Of a stretch of 64,000 nucleotides of DNA, positions 51,171-59,921 are shown in pieces (within the stretch, counting starts at the first letter, position 1; the number at the start of each line of letters is the position of its first letter). The DNA comes from Ralstonia sp. A12 (GTDB taxonomy: Bacteria > Pseudomonadota > Gammaproteobacteria > Burkholderiales > Burkholderiaceae). Both the position numbers and the translations under genes were made by a program. The stretch spans positions 62,001-126,000 of the forward strand of contig NZ_JSZO01000020.1 of NCBI RefSeq assembly GCF_000801955.1. The letters are read 5' to 3'. A model generated the notes under the pieces. The model ran no database searches. It was not told the origin of the DNA and was given only the letters and a program-made list of their open reading frames with translations.

Positions 51171-51944
51171 TCAGGTGAGCTTGCGGCGGAAGACCCAGCG
51201 CTCGTCGTCGGAATCGGCCGCAGCAAACGCATAGCCGTCGACATCGAACGCCTTGAGCTTGCGCGGATCGGTGATGCGGTGCTCGATCGCGTAGCGCGCC
51301 ATCAGACCGCGCGCGCGTTTGGCATAGAACGAGATGATCTTGTACTGGCCGTTCTTCCAGTCTTCAAAAACGGGGGTGACGATGCGCGCCTTCAGCACCT
51401 TGGGCCGCACCACCTTGAAATACTCTTCCGACGCGAGGTTGACGAGCACGGGGTCATCGTCCTGCTTGAAGAGCTTGTTGAGCGCGAGCGTCACCTCGTC
51501 GCCCCAGAAGGCGTAGAGGTCCTTTCCGTGCGGATTGGCTAGGCGCGTGCCCATCTCCAGGCGATACGGCTGCATCCAGTCGAGCGGGCGCAGCACGCCG
51601 TACAGGCCCGACAGAATGCGCAGATGCTTCTGCGCGAACTGCAGATCGTCGACTGCCAGCGAATTGGCATCGAGCCCGCCATAGACATCGCCGTCGAAGG
51701 CCAGTGCGGCCTGCTTGCTGTTCTCGGCAGTGAATTCGGCCGACCAATCGACATAGCGCGTGGCATTGAGCACGGCGAGCGGGTCGGAAATGTGCATCAG
51801 CGTGCCGATCTGGGCGGGCGACAGCTTGCGAAGCACTTCAATAAGCTCCGCGGAGCGCGCGATGAAATCGGGCAGCGTGTGGGTCTTGATGCGCGGCGGC
51901 GTGTCGTAGTCGAGCGACTTGGCCGGCGAGAGGACGATGATCAT
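51171..51944 (-). CDS. yaaA: YaaA family peroxide-stress protein
   Basis: The 257-residue protein matches YaaA (DUF328), which in E. coli limits free iron and DNA damage under peroxide stress and has a DNA-binding fold. It begins [16 protein letters not shown], and has FNGDVYxGLDA-like [16 protein letters not shown] near 75, [22 protein letters not shown] near 105 and [15 protein letters not shown] near 205. Start 51944 is fixed by the conserved N-terminus; a longer frame is rejected. The M14 gene follows directly. Confidence 0.95.
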   Translation of the reverse strand: MIIVLSPAKSLDYDTPPRIKTHTLPDFIARSAELIEVLRKLSPAQIGTLMHISDPLAVLNATRYVDWSAEFTAENSKQAALAFDGDVYGGLDANSLAVDDLQFAQKHLRILSGLYGVLRPLDWMQPYRLEMGTRLANPHGKDLYAFWGDEVTLALNKLFKQDDDPVLVNLASEEYFKVVRPKVLKARIVTPVFEDWKNGQYKIISFYAKRARGLMARYAIEHRITDPRKLKAFDVDGYAFAAADSDDERWVFRRKLT

Positions 51945-51981
51945 GTCAGAATCGCGGTTCACAAGTCTGGAATTGTATCGA

Positions 51982-52485
51982 ATGGCAGACACTGCCGCCC
52001 TCGCCCAGATTCCCGCACCACGCGTGGTGCTGGACTCCAACATCTGGGTCGACATCCTGATCTTCGACGATGCCGTTGCGCGCCCCATCCGCGCCGCGCT
52101 GGAAGCCGGCCGGCTTGACGCCATCATCAGCCCCGCGTGCCGTGAAGAACTGCGCCGCGTGCTGGACTATCCGCAGTTCGCGCACTATGCCGTCGATGCG
52201 CAAGCCGCCCTCGCCTGGGTCGATCGCGTGACCCGCTCGGTCGCTGATCCGGAAGACGCCGCCCGCGCGCAAGGCGAAACCTTCGTCCCGCGTTGCAAGG
52301 ATCGCGACGACCAAAAATTCCTGGTGCTGGCCGATGCTGCCAACGCCGCGTATCTCGTCTCCAAGGACCGCGCCGTGCTCAAGCTCAAGCGCCGCATGGC
52401 CAAGTATTGCGACGTGGCGGTGCTGCTGCCCAAGGAGTTCGTCGCACAGGTCCAGTTGGAGACCACTCCCCTCGTTCAAGCCTGA
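51982..52485 (+). CDS. PIN-domain nuclease-like protein
   Basis: The 167-residue protein has the PIN metal-site acids: Asp in [15 protein letters not shown] near residue 15, Glu in [11 protein letters not shown] near 56, and Asp residues in [15 protein letters not shown] near 110. It belongs to the group annotated as putative toxin PIN proteins. No small antitoxin gene is adjacent; the divergent neighbour 37 bp away is yaaA, and the aminotransferase gene follows after 11 bp. It may be a housekeeping RNase rather than a toxin. Confidence 0.85.
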   Translation: MADTAALAQIPAPRVVLDSNIWVDILIFDDAVARPIRAALEAGRLDAIISPACREELRRVLDYPQFAHYAVDAQAALAWVDRVTRSVADPEDAARAQGETFVPRCKDRDDQKFLVLADAANAAYLVSKDRAVLKLKRRMAKYCDVAVLLPKEFVAQVQLETTPLVQA

Positions 52486-52496
52486 AGCCGTTTGTC

Positions 52497-53681
52497 ATGA
52501 CCACTGCTGCCCCATCCGCTGAATCGCTCGCGCCCATCGCCCCGCCGCCCTCGCGGCTGCCGAATGTCGGCACCACCATCTTCACCGTGATGTCGGCGCT
52601 GGCCGTGGAGAAGCAGGCCGTCAACCTCGGCCAGGGCTTTCCGGATTTCGATTGCGACCCACGCATCGTCGACGCAGTGTCCGACGCCATGCGCGCCGGC
52701 TTGAACCAGTACCCGCCGATGACCGGCGTACCCGCACTGCGCCAGGCCATCGCCGCGAAGGTCGCCAACCTGTACGGCCACACCTACGACGCCGACCGCG
52801 AGATCACCATCACCGCCGGTGCCACGCAGGCACTGCTGACCACGGTGCTGTGCTGCGTGCATCCGGGCGACGAAGTGATCGTATTTGAGCCGACGTACGA
52901 CAGCTATATCCCGTCGATCGAGCTGGCCGGAGGCAAGGTCGTGCCGATCACGCTGAACGCGCCGGACTTCCGCATCCCGTTCGACGAGTTGGCCGCCGCC
53001 ATCACGCCACGCACGCGGCTGATCATGCTCAACACGCCGCACAACCCGACCGGCACGGTCTGGCATGCGGACGACATGCAGAAGCTGGCCGAGATCCTGG
53101 CACCGACCAACGTGCTGCTGCTCTCCGACGAAGTGTACGAGCACATGGTGTACGACGGTGTGCCGCATGCCTCAGTCGCACGCATTCCAGAGCTGGCGCG
53201 GCGTGCCTTCGTGGTGTCGAGCTTCGGCAAGACGTATCACGTGACGGGCTGGAAGGTCGGCTACGTGGCCGCACCCGCAGCACTCACGGCGGAGTTCCGC
53301 AAGGTGCACCAGTTCAACGTGTTCACGGTCAACACGCCGGTGCAGCATGGGTTGGCGAACTACATGGCCGATCCGCGTCCGTACCTGGATCTCTCAGCGT
53401 TCTACCAGCACAAGCGCGATCTGTTCCGCGCCGGGCTGGAGAAGACACGTTTCAAGCTGCTGCCCTGCCAGGGCACGTACTTCCAGTGCGTGGACTACAG
53501 CGCCATCTCTGACCTGCCCGAGGCCGAGTTCGCCAAATGGCTGACGAGCGAGATTGGTGTGGCGGCGATTCCCGTGTCGGCGTTCTACTCGCAGCCGCTC
53601 GAATCGGGCGTGGTGCGCTTTTGCTTCGCCAAGAAAGACGAAACGCTCCAACTTGCGCTGGAGCGTTTGTCGAAGGTGTAA
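52497..53681 (+). CDS. Class I/II PLP aminotransferase (methionine aminotransferase-like)
   Basis: The 394-residue fold-type I enzyme has the PLP lysine Lys245 in VVSSFGKTYHVTGWKVGY. The start NLGQGFPDFDCDPRIVDAV and ITAGATQALLTTVLCCVHPGD are typical of the YbdL/KAT branch, which uses methionine, phenylalanine or kynurenine with 2-oxo acids. NTPHNPTGTVW is the substrate/PLP loop. It follows the PIN gene after 11 bp, so the two may share a transcript. Confidence 0.9.
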   Translation: MTTAAPSAESLAPIAPPPSRLPNVGTTIFTVMSALAVEKQAVNLGQGFPDFDCDPRIVDAVSDAMRAGLNQYPPMTGVPALRQAIAAKVANLYGHTYDADREITITAGATQALLTTVLCCVHPGDEVIVFEPTYDSYIPSIELAGGKVVPITLNAPDFRIPFDELAAAITPRTRLIMLNTPHNPTGTVWHADDMQKLAEILAPTNVLLLSDEVYEHMVYDGVPHASVARIPELARRAFVVSSFGKTYHVTGWKVGYVAAPAALTAEFRKVHQFNVFTVNTPVQHGLANYMADPRPYLDLSAFYQHKRDLFRAGLEKTRFKLLPCQGTYFQCVDYSAISDLPEAEFAKWLTSEIGVAAIPVSAFYSQPLESGVVRFCFAKKDETLQLALERLSKV

Positions 53682-53693
53682 AGCTGGTGAAGA

Positions 53694-54350
53694 TCAGGCG
53701 CGCTTGCTTGCGTAGTGCGCCAGCATCTGCTCCAGGTTCGCCTTGCTGTCTGCCCGCATCTTCTGCACGTTGGGGTTCTCGGCCATTTGAGCTAGGTAGG
53801 GCTTGACGCCCTCGACCGGCGCCAGCAGGTCTTCACCGTAGATGATCTTGGTGGCCTGGCTCACCAGCGGGAAGTGCACGATGGCGGCGCAATCCGCAAT
53901 GGTGAACGTGTCGCCTGCGACGTACGGCGCGAACTTGAACAGCTTGGCCGCCGCCGGAATGTTCTTTTCCAACTGCTCGCGCACCTTCACCTTCAGGTTG
54001 TCGCTCACCTTGCCGCCGAAGAACGCCTCGGGAAACAGTTGGCGCGCCACCAATTCCAGGTGCAGCTCCAGGAAGGTCACGATCTCGCGCACCTTGGCCG
54101 CTGCAAACGCATCCGCAGGCACCAGCGGATGTTCCGGATAGCGCGCCTCCAGATAGTCGACGATGACCTGCGATTCGCACATGCCGCGGTCGCCATCCTT
54201 CAGATACGGCACCTTGTGCAGCGGCGAGATTGCGCCATCGGTCTGGTCGGGCCAGCGCAGTTCTTCCTGAAACGGGAGGCCCTTCTCCATCAATGCGAGC
54301 TTGACCTTGTTGTAGTAGTTGCTCGCGGAAAAACCGTATAGCGTCAGCAT
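53694..54350 (-). CDS. Glutathione S-transferase family protein
   Basis: The 218-residue protein has a thioredoxin-like N-terminal domain (MLTLYGFSASNYYNKVKLAL, with KVPYLKDGD and CESQVIVDYLEARYP forming the glutathione site near 50-70) and an all-helical C-terminal domain from about residue 90 with the FTIADCAAIVHFPLV motif. Active-site Ser/Asn lie near residue 9-11. The physiological substrate is unknown. It is convergent with the aminotransferase gene, 12 bp apart, and divergent from the hydroxyacyl-CoA dehydrogenase gene. Confidence 0.9.
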   Translation of the reverse strand: MLTLYGFSASNYYNKVKLALMEKGLPFQEELRWPDQTDGAISPLHKVPYLKDGDRGMCESQVIVDYLEARYPEHPLVPADAFAAAKVREIVTFLELHLELVARQLFPEAFFGGKVSDNLKVKVREQLEKNIPAAAKLFKFAPYVAGDTFTIADCAAIVHFPLVSQATKIIYGEDLLAPVEGVKPYLAQMAENPNVQKMRADSKANLEQMLAHYASKRA

Positions 54351-54460
54351 GAACCGATCTCCTTGGATGGTGGTGCTACCTGTTATGGTTGGCGCGGATG
54401 CCAAAAAACGCACGCCCGTGCTATTTTAGCTGGACTTCTTTCCTTCGCAGTAGGTTTTCT

Positions 54461-55969
54461 ATGCAGACAATCGGGATTGTAGGCACCGGCGCCATGGGGC
54501 GCGGTATTGCGCAGATCGCGGCCCAGGCCGGCCTGCGCGTCAAGTTGTTCGATGCCAACCCGCCCGCCGTGGAAGCGGCGCGTACGGCACTGGCCGATAC
54601 GCTCGGCAAGCTGGCCGCCAAGGGCAAGCTGACGGCGGAGGACGCCAACGCCACCGTCGCTCGATTGATTCCCGCCGGCGCTCTCACCGATCTGGCCGAC
54701 TGCGATCTCGTCGTCGAGGCCATCGTCGAGAAGCTGGAGGTCAAGCGCGACCTCTTCCGCCAGCTCGAAGACATCGTCCGCGCCGATGCGATCCTGGCGT
54801 CGAACACGTCGTCACTGTCGATCACAGCGATTGCCGCAACGTGCAAGCACCCCGAGCGCGTGGCCGGCTTCCACTTCTTCAACCCGGTGCCGCTGATGAA
54901 GGTGGTCGAGGTGATCGACGGCCTGCGCAGCGCGCCTGCCACGGGTGATGCCTTGGCCGCACTCGCCAAGCGCATGGGCCACACGGCCGTGCGCTGCATC
55001 GACATGCCGGGCTTCATTGTCAACCACGCCGGGCGAGGCATGAACACCGAGGGCCTGCGCGTGGCGCAGGAAAGCGTGGCCGCGTATGCCGACGTGGACG
55101 CGATCATGCGCGAGCAGGCCGGCTTCCGCATGGGCCCGTTCGAGCTGATGGACCTGACGGGGCTGGATGTGTCGCACCCGGTGATGGAATCGGTCTACCG
55201 CCAGTTCTACGAAGAGCCGCGCTATCGCCCCTCGCAGATCACGGCGGTGCGCTTTGCCGGCGGCATCCTGGGCCGCAAGACCGGCGAAGGTTTCTATCGC
55301 TATCCGGAAGGACAGAAGCAGGTGCCCGCCGAAGCGCCTGTGCCGACCGCGCGCCCGTCGTCGGTATGGATCAGTCGCGCACATGAAGCCGGTCATGCCG
55401 CTGCACAGCGCCTGCTGCTCAACCTGGGCATCACGCCCGAGGCTGGCTCCAAACCGTCCGCCGACGCGCTGATCATCGTCACGCCGCGCGGGCTGGATGC
55501 CACGGCTTGCGTGGTTGCGGAAGGACTCGATGCACGCCGTACCGTGGCGCTCGATACGCTCTATCCGTTTGCCGCCACCAAGCGCCGCACGCTGATGACC
55601 ACGCCCGCCACCGATGCAGCCTATCGCGATGCCGCGCATGGCTTGCTCGCCTCCGACGGCGTACCGGTGACGGTGATCCGCGATTCGGGCGGTTTCGTCG
55701 CGCAGCGCATCGTCGCGTGCATCGTCAACATCGCATGCGATATCGCTCAACAGCGCATTGCCACGCCCACCGACATCGACCTCGCCGTTACGTTGGGCCT
55801 CGGCTATCCGCAAGGGCCGCTGGCACTGGGCGATACGCTGGGCGCGAATGCCGTGCTCGAAATACTGCAGAACCTCTACACGCTCTATGGCGACCCGCGT
55901 TATCGCCCGAGCCCGTGGCTGCTGCGTCGTGCCCGTCTGGGCATGTCGTTGCTGACACTCGATGCCTGA
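54461..55969 (+). CDS. 3-hydroxyacyl-CoA dehydrogenase (two-domain, PaaH-like)
   Basis: The 502-residue NAD-dependent enzyme oxidises 3-hydroxyacyl-CoA. The NAD loop GIVGTGAMGRGIAQIAAQAG is at residues 4-23, and the catalytic His is in VAGFHFFNPVPLMKVVEV near 135. It has the duplicated C-terminal helical domain (FGMGPFELMDL-type region FRMGPFELMDLTGLDV near 225 and a second TLGLGYPQGPLALGDTLG near 445), which is the layout of PaaH/PaaC. No other phenylacetate genes are near, so general beta-oxidation or 3-hydroxybutyryl-CoA is likelier. It opens the acyl-CoA cluster. Confidence 0.92.
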   Translation: MQTIGIVGTGAMGRGIAQIAAQAGLRVKLFDANPPAVEAARTALADTLGKLAAKGKLTAEDANATVARLIPAGALTDLADCDLVVEAIVEKLEVKRDLFRQLEDIVRADAILASNTSSLSITAIAATCKHPERVAGFHFFNPVPLMKVVEVIDGLRSAPATGDALAALAKRMGHTAVRCIDMPGFIVNHAGRGMNTEGLRVAQESVAAYADVDAIMREQAGFRMGPFELMDLTGLDVSHPVMESVYRQFYEEPRYRPSQITAVRFAGGILGRKTGEGFYRYPEGQKQVPAEAPVPTARPSSVWISRAHEAGHAAAQRLLLNLGITPEAGSKPSADALIIVTPRGLDATACVVAEGLDARRTVALDTLYPFAATKRRTLMTTPATDAAYRDAAHGLLASDGVPVTVIRDSGGFVAQRIVACIVNIACDIAQQRIATPTDIDLAVTLGLGYPQGPLALGDTLGANAVLEILQNLYTLYGDPRYRPSPWLLRRARLGMSLLTLDA

Positions 55970-56011
55970 TCCTGATGCCTGACCGCCGCCACTCACTCTG
56001 ACGAGGCCGCC

Positions 56012-56791
56012 ATGACCGCGCAACTGCTCTCCCAACGCATTGGCTCGACGCTGGTGCTCACGCTGTCCAACCCTGACGCACGCAACGCGCTGGACCCGGT
56101 GATGTACACCGCGTCGATGGAAGCCCTGGACCGCGCCGCCAACGACAACGAGATCCGCGCCGTCATCTTTACCGGCGCGGGCAACGCATTCTGCGCCGGC
56201 GGCAACCTGAACCGGCTGCTGGCAAACCGCAGCCAACCCAAGAGCGTGCAGGAAGAAGGCATCGACGCGCTCAATCATTGGATCGAGACGATTCGCACGT
56301 TCCCCAAGCCCGTGATTGCCGCAGTGGAAGGCCCAGCGGCGGGTGCGGGCTTCTCACTGGTGTTGGCGTGCGACTTTGCGATCGCCGCGTCGGATGCCAA
56401 GTTCGTGATGGCGTATGTGAACGTGGCACTCACACCGGACGGCGGTGGCTCGTGGCACATCGCACGCTTCCTGCCGCGTCCGCTGGCCAGCGAGATCATC
56501 ATGCTCGGCAAGCCGGTCGGTGCAGAGCGGCTGGCGCATTTCGGCCTCATCAACGAGGTCGTCAAACCCGGCGAGGCGCTGGACCATGCGCTGACACTGG
56601 CGGAGAAGCTGGCCGCGCAATCGCCGCATGCGGTGGGCCGCATCAAGGGCCTGATCACCAACACAGAAGACGCCTCGCTGCACGATCACCTCAAGGCCGA
56701 GCAGCACAGCTTTGTCGAAGCGCTGCATCACGCCGATGGCAACGAAGGCATCTCCGCCTTCCTGCAGAAGCGCAAACCGCAATATCGCTGA
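56012..56791 (+). CDS. Enoyl-CoA hydratase/isomerase family protein
   Basis: The 259-residue crotonase-fold protein has the oxyanion-hole stretches FTGAGNAFCAGGNLN near residue 52-66 and AAVEGPAAGAGFSLVLACD near 104-122. The second usual acidic catalytic residue is expected near 130-140 in VNVALTPDGGGSWHIAR, where Asp replaces one Glu position; an isomerase or dehydrogenase-linked activity is possible. It follows the dehydrogenase by 42 bp. Confidence 0.9.
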   Translation: MTAQLLSQRIGSTLVLTLSNPDARNALDPVMYTASMEALDRAANDNEIRAVIFTGAGNAFCAGGNLNRLLANRSQPKSVQEEGIDALNHWIETIRTFPKPVIAAVEGPAAGAGFSLVLACDFAIAASDAKFVMAYVNVALTPDGGGSWHIARFLPRPLASEIIMLGKPVGAERLAHFGLINEVVKPGEALDHALTLAEKLAAQSPHAVGRIKGLITNTEDASLHDHLKAEQHSFVEALHHADGNEGISAFLQKRKPQYR

Positions 56792-56803
56792 TCGCAGGCA
56801 CAC

Positions 56804-57562
56804 ATGGTTCCCTTTCCGACACCCAAGCGCCGGCGCGTCTATCTGATGCGCCACGGCGCCGTGACGTATTTCGACGAAACCGGCCGCCCTGTTCGCTCGC
56901 CCGAGGCCGTGCCGCTCAACGAACTCGGCCGCAGCCAGACCACCGCTGCGGGCAAGATCTTCGCCGCCGAGAACATCGTCTTCGATCGCGTGATCGTCAG
57001 CGGCCTACCGCGCACGGTGGAGACCGCGCAGCGTGTGCTGGCTGAGATGCCCGCGATGCAGGAGCGCGCTACCACACACGGCCTGACGCTGGAGCAATGG
57101 CCAGAGCTGCAAGAGATTCGCGGCGGCAAGCTGGCGGAGATTCCCGAGCATGAACTCGCGCAAGCCTTCATCGGCGCATTCGCGGGCACGGTGCGCGAAG
57201 ACCGCCGCTTCCTGAACGGCGAGAGCGTCGGCGAGTTCCTCGACCGTGTGATTCCCGCCATTGCACGCCTGCGCGCCCTGCCCGACTGGGACACCGTGCT
57301 GCTGGTGCTGCACGGCGGCACCAACCGCGCGATCCTCTCGCACGCCATCACCGGCGGGGAGCGTGTGTTCTACGGCAGCCTCGCGCAGACGGCCGGCTGC
57401 ATCAACGTGCTCGACGTGGGTGACGAACCTGGCGATTGGGTGCTGCGCATGAGCAATTTCTCGCCGCCGTCGCCCACGCATCTCGGCTCACGGCTGACGA
57501 CGATGGAGGTGCTGCTGCAGGAATACCTTCAGCATCGGCAACCAGCGCGCCAACCGGCCTGA
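56804..57562 (+). CDS. Histidine phosphatase superfamily protein
   Basis: The 252-residue protein has the phosphohistidine motif LMRHGAVTYF at about residues 14-23 (RHG), the second Arg in SGLPRTVETAQRV near 65, and the catalytic His in VLLVLHGGTNRAILSHAI near 168. Its place 12 bp after the enoyl-CoA hydratase and 38 bp before the acyl-CoA-linked kinase suggests a phosphate-handling step in the same pathway, perhaps phosphate removal; inference only. Confidence 0.9.
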   Translation: MVPFPTPKRRRVYLMRHGAVTYFDETGRPVRSPEAVPLNELGRSQTTAAGKIFAAENIVFDRVIVSGLPRTVETAQRVLAEMPAMQERATTHGLTLEQWPELQEIRGGKLAEIPEHELAQAFIGAFAGTVREDRRFLNGESVGEFLDRVIPAIARLRALPDWDTVLLVLHGGTNRAILSHAITGGERVFYGSLAQTAGCINVLDVGDEPGDWVLRMSNFSPPSPTHLGSRLTTMEVLLQEYLQHRQPARQPA

Positions 57563-57600
57563 ACTTTCCTCGACACACAACAAGATTCGGAGACATACCC

Positions 57601-58689
57601 ATGGCACAGACGGAGCAGCAGGATTTCTCGGCCTTCGAGGGCACGCGCCCGGTAGCAGACCAGCAGAAGTTCGACATCGCCGCGCTGGAAGCGTGGATGC
57701 GCGAGCACGTGGAAGGCTTTGCTGGCCCGCTCACGGTTGAGCAGTTCAAGGGCGGCCAGTCGAACCCGACCTTCAAGCTGATCACGCCGTCGCGCACGTA
57801 CGTGATGCGTGCCAAGCCGGGGCCGAAGGCGAAGCTGCTGCCGTCCGCACACGCCATCGAACGCGAGTATCGCGTGATGCATGCGCTGGCCAACACCGAT
57901 GTGCCGGCCCCCAAGATGTTCGCGCTGTGCGAAGACGAAGCCGTGATCGGCCGCGCCTTCTACATCATGGAGTTCGTGCAGGGCCGTGTGCTGTGGGACC
58001 AGGCCCTGCCCGGCATGGAGCCCGCCGAGCGCACCGCCATCTACGACGAGATGAACCGCGTCATTTCCGCGCTGCATCGCGTGGACTACGCCGCCATCGG
58101 CCTGGCTGACTACGGCAAACCCGGCAACTACTTCGCACGCCAGATCGAGCGCTGGAGCAAGCAATACAAGCTGTCGGAAACCGAGTCCATTCCGGCGATG
58201 GACAGCCTGATCGAATGGCTGCCCAAGCACGTGCCGCAAGAGGCGGAAGAGATCACCAGCATCGTCCACGGTGACTACCGGCTCGACAACCTGATCTTCC
58301 ACCCGACCGAGCCGCGCGTGCTGGCCATTCTCGACTGGGAGCTGTCGACGCTGGGCCATCCGCTGGCCGACTTCAGCTACCACTGCATGAGCTGGCATAT
58401 CGAGCCTGGGCAATTCCGCGGCGTGGCCGGGCTGGACTTTGCGGCGCTCGGCATCCCTTCCGAAGCCGAGTACATCCGCCAGTACGAAGAACGCACCGGC
58501 CGCCGCATCACCGGCGACTGGAACTTCTACCTCGCCTACAACATGTTCCGCATTGCGGGCATCCTGCAGGGGATCATGAAGCGCGTGGTGGATGGCACGG
58601 CGTCATCCGCACAGGCGCTGGAAGCGGGCAAGCGCGCTCGCCCGATAGCCGAGCTGGGCTGGAAATACGCCCAGCAGGCTGGCGCATAA
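57601..58689 (+). CDS. Phosphotransferase like the kinase domain of ACAD10/ACAD11
   Basis: The 362-residue APH-fold kinase has the ATP loop VEQFKGGQSNPTFKLITPSR near residue 42-61, PSAHAIEREYRVMHALANTD near 81, the catalytic Brenner motif VHGDYRLDNLIFHP near 222 (Asp as base) and LAILDWELSTLGHPLADFSY near 243. These closely follow the kinase part of mammalian ACAD11, and LvaA of levulinate catabolism belongs to the same type. There the enzyme phosphorylates the 4-hydroxyl of 4-hydroxyacyl-CoA. The matching ACAD is at 62375-63634. AGAC/GGAG precede ATG 57601. Confidence 0.88.
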   Translation: MAQTEQQDFSAFEGTRPVADQQKFDIAALEAWMREHVEGFAGPLTVEQFKGGQSNPTFKLITPSRTYVMRAKPGPKAKLLPSAHAIEREYRVMHALANTDVPAPKMFALCEDEAVIGRAFYIMEFVQGRVLWDQALPGMEPAERTAIYDEMNRVISALHRVDYAAIGLADYGKPGNYFARQIERWSKQYKLSETESIPAMDSLIEWLPKHVPQEAEEITSIVHGDYRLDNLIFHPTEPRVLAILDWELSTLGHPLADFSYHCMSWHIEPGQFRGVAGLDFAALGIPSEAEYIRQYEERTGRRITGDWNFYLAYNMFRIAGILQGIMKRVVDGTASSAQALEAGKRARPIAELGWKYAQQAGA

Positions 58690-58698
58690 GGCAGCGCG

Positions 58699-59103
58699 TC
58701 ACACGTACTCGCGCGCCGCTTCCAACGGACCGGACAGCGACGCTTCCAGCTCCAGCACCACCCCGCCCGGCAACTGCACAAAGATCTGTGCGGCAGGCCG
58801 CGCGGGGTGTTTTCGTACCTGATGCGGGATACCGCTTTCACGCACCGCAGCCAGCACATCCGCCGCATCCTTCTTTGTGCGGAACGCAATGTGCGAAAAC
58901 ACAAGCTCCGGGGTCTCTCCCTCCTGCGTCACTAGGTGCACCAGCGCATCGTCGTTCTGGTACAGCCATGTACCGGGAAACGGAAACGCCGGGCGCGGCC
59001 CCGGTTTCCAGCCAAACACGTCGGCGAAGAACTTGAGGATGGGCGCGTCACCTGCCACGTGGAAATTCACGTGGTCGAATGTCCAGTCGTTGTCCTCTGT
59101 CAT
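58699..59103 (-). CDS. VOC (glyoxalase/bleomycin resistance) family protein
   Basis: The 134-residue protein fits the vicinal oxygen chelate fold. It begins DWTFDHVNFHVAGDAPILKF with a His near residue 10, has FSHIAFRTKKDAADVLAAV near 68 and ends with the GGVVLELEASL strand with a Glu metal-ligand candidate. Activity and substrate are unknown. Its start overlaps the stop of the SDR gene by 4 bp (ATGA), so the two are translationally coupled. Confidence 0.85.
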   Translation of the reverse strand: MTEDNDWTFDHVNFHVAGDAPILKFFADVFGWKPGPRPAFPFPGTWLYQNDDALVHLVTQEGETPELVFSHIAFRTKKDAADVLAAVRESGIPHQVRKHPARPAAQIFVQLPGGVVLELEASLSGPLEAAREYV

Positions 59104-59804
59104 AGCAAACCGCCTCCTTCAATATCGATGATGGCGCCGGTCATGAAGCCGTTGGTCATGGCCAGCAGGTAGCCCTGAGCAAGATCTTCCGGCGTACCGA
59201 CACGGCCGACCGGTAAGCCGCTGCCAATGCGCGCGAGCATTGCTTCACGATCGGCGGGGGCGCCCCACACTTCCGTATCCACCACGCCGGGGCTGACCAC
59301 GTTGACGCGGCGCGGCGCCAGTTCCTTTGCGAGGTTCTTGCCAGCCGCTTCCACGGCTGCGTTGATGGATGCGCGCAGCAACCCGGTCGCGGTAGCTTTG
59401 CGTGAGAGCAGACCCGATGTGAGTGTGATCGACGCCCGCTCCGCCAAATGCGGCAGCGCGGCCTGCACCGCCATCAGCGCAGCAAACAGCTTGGTGCCGA
59501 AGCCCTGTTCCAGATCAGCCCGTTGCAGCGAGGCAAACGGCGGCGGGCTCGTGCGCGAGCCGATGGTGACGACAAGGTGGTCGATCTTGCCGCCAGCCGC
59601 CGCCTGGGTGAATGCGCTCGCCAACGATGCCGTGTCGTTTGCATCCACAGCAACCCCATGAATACCGCCATCCGCCCTGGCCGAACGGCCCAGCACCGTC
59701 ACGCGGGCGCCTGCGGCCGCTGCGGCGCGCGCCACCGCTTGCCCAATGCCCGCCGTACCGCCCAACACCACCACCGACTGGTCCTGCAAGGTCTTCGAAG
59801 TCAT
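59100..59804 (-). CDS. SDR-family protein lacking the YxxxK motif
   Basis: The 234-residue Rossmann protein has the SDR cofactor loop GGTAGIGQAVARAAAAAGARV near residue 15 and the structural PGVVDTEVW near 170. Where the catalytic YxxxK should follow the Ser (SGLLSRKATATGLLRASINAAVE), neither Tyr nor Lys is present: Leu and Asn stand there. The helix after it is normal (AAVEAAGKNLAKELAPRRVN). Either it catalyses a different step or it is a non-catalytic binding protein. It is coupled to the VOC gene and divergent from the first LysR gene. Confidence 0.85.
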   Translation of the reverse strand: MTSKTLQDQSVVVLGGTAGIGQAVARAAAAAGARVTVLGRSARADGGIHGVAVDANDTASLASAFTQAAAGGKIDHLVVTIGSRTSPPPFASLQRADLEQGFGTKLFAALMAVQAALPHLAERASITLTSGLLSRKATATGLLRASINAAVEAAGKNLAKELAPRRVNVVSPGVVDTEVWGAPADREAMLARIGSGLPVGRVGTPEDLAQGYLLAMTNGFMTGAIIDIEGGGLL

Positions 59805-59859
59805 GCCAACGCTCCTTTGAGAAGAAAGAAAAAACCGTCAATCGACCGGGGCGATTCTT

Positions 59860-59900
59860 TCATCAAACAAAAGCAAGATAATCTGGCTATGCTTTGATGA
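59860..59900. promoter_or_regulatory. Inverted repeat between SDR and LysR genes, probable LysR operator
   Basis: TCATCAAA (59860-59867) and TTTGATGA (59893-59900) form an 8-bp perfect inverted repeat 25 bp apart, in the divergent promoter region of the SDR and LysR genes. LysR-type regulators commonly bind such sites in the region shared with the divergent target. Confidence 0.5.
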
Positions 59901-59921
59901 TTCTCCAAACTGGCTTTGACA

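Noticed and set aside
51982-52485. Calling the PIN gene a VapC toxin
   Set aside because: No antitoxin gene was found next to it, so only the domain is named.
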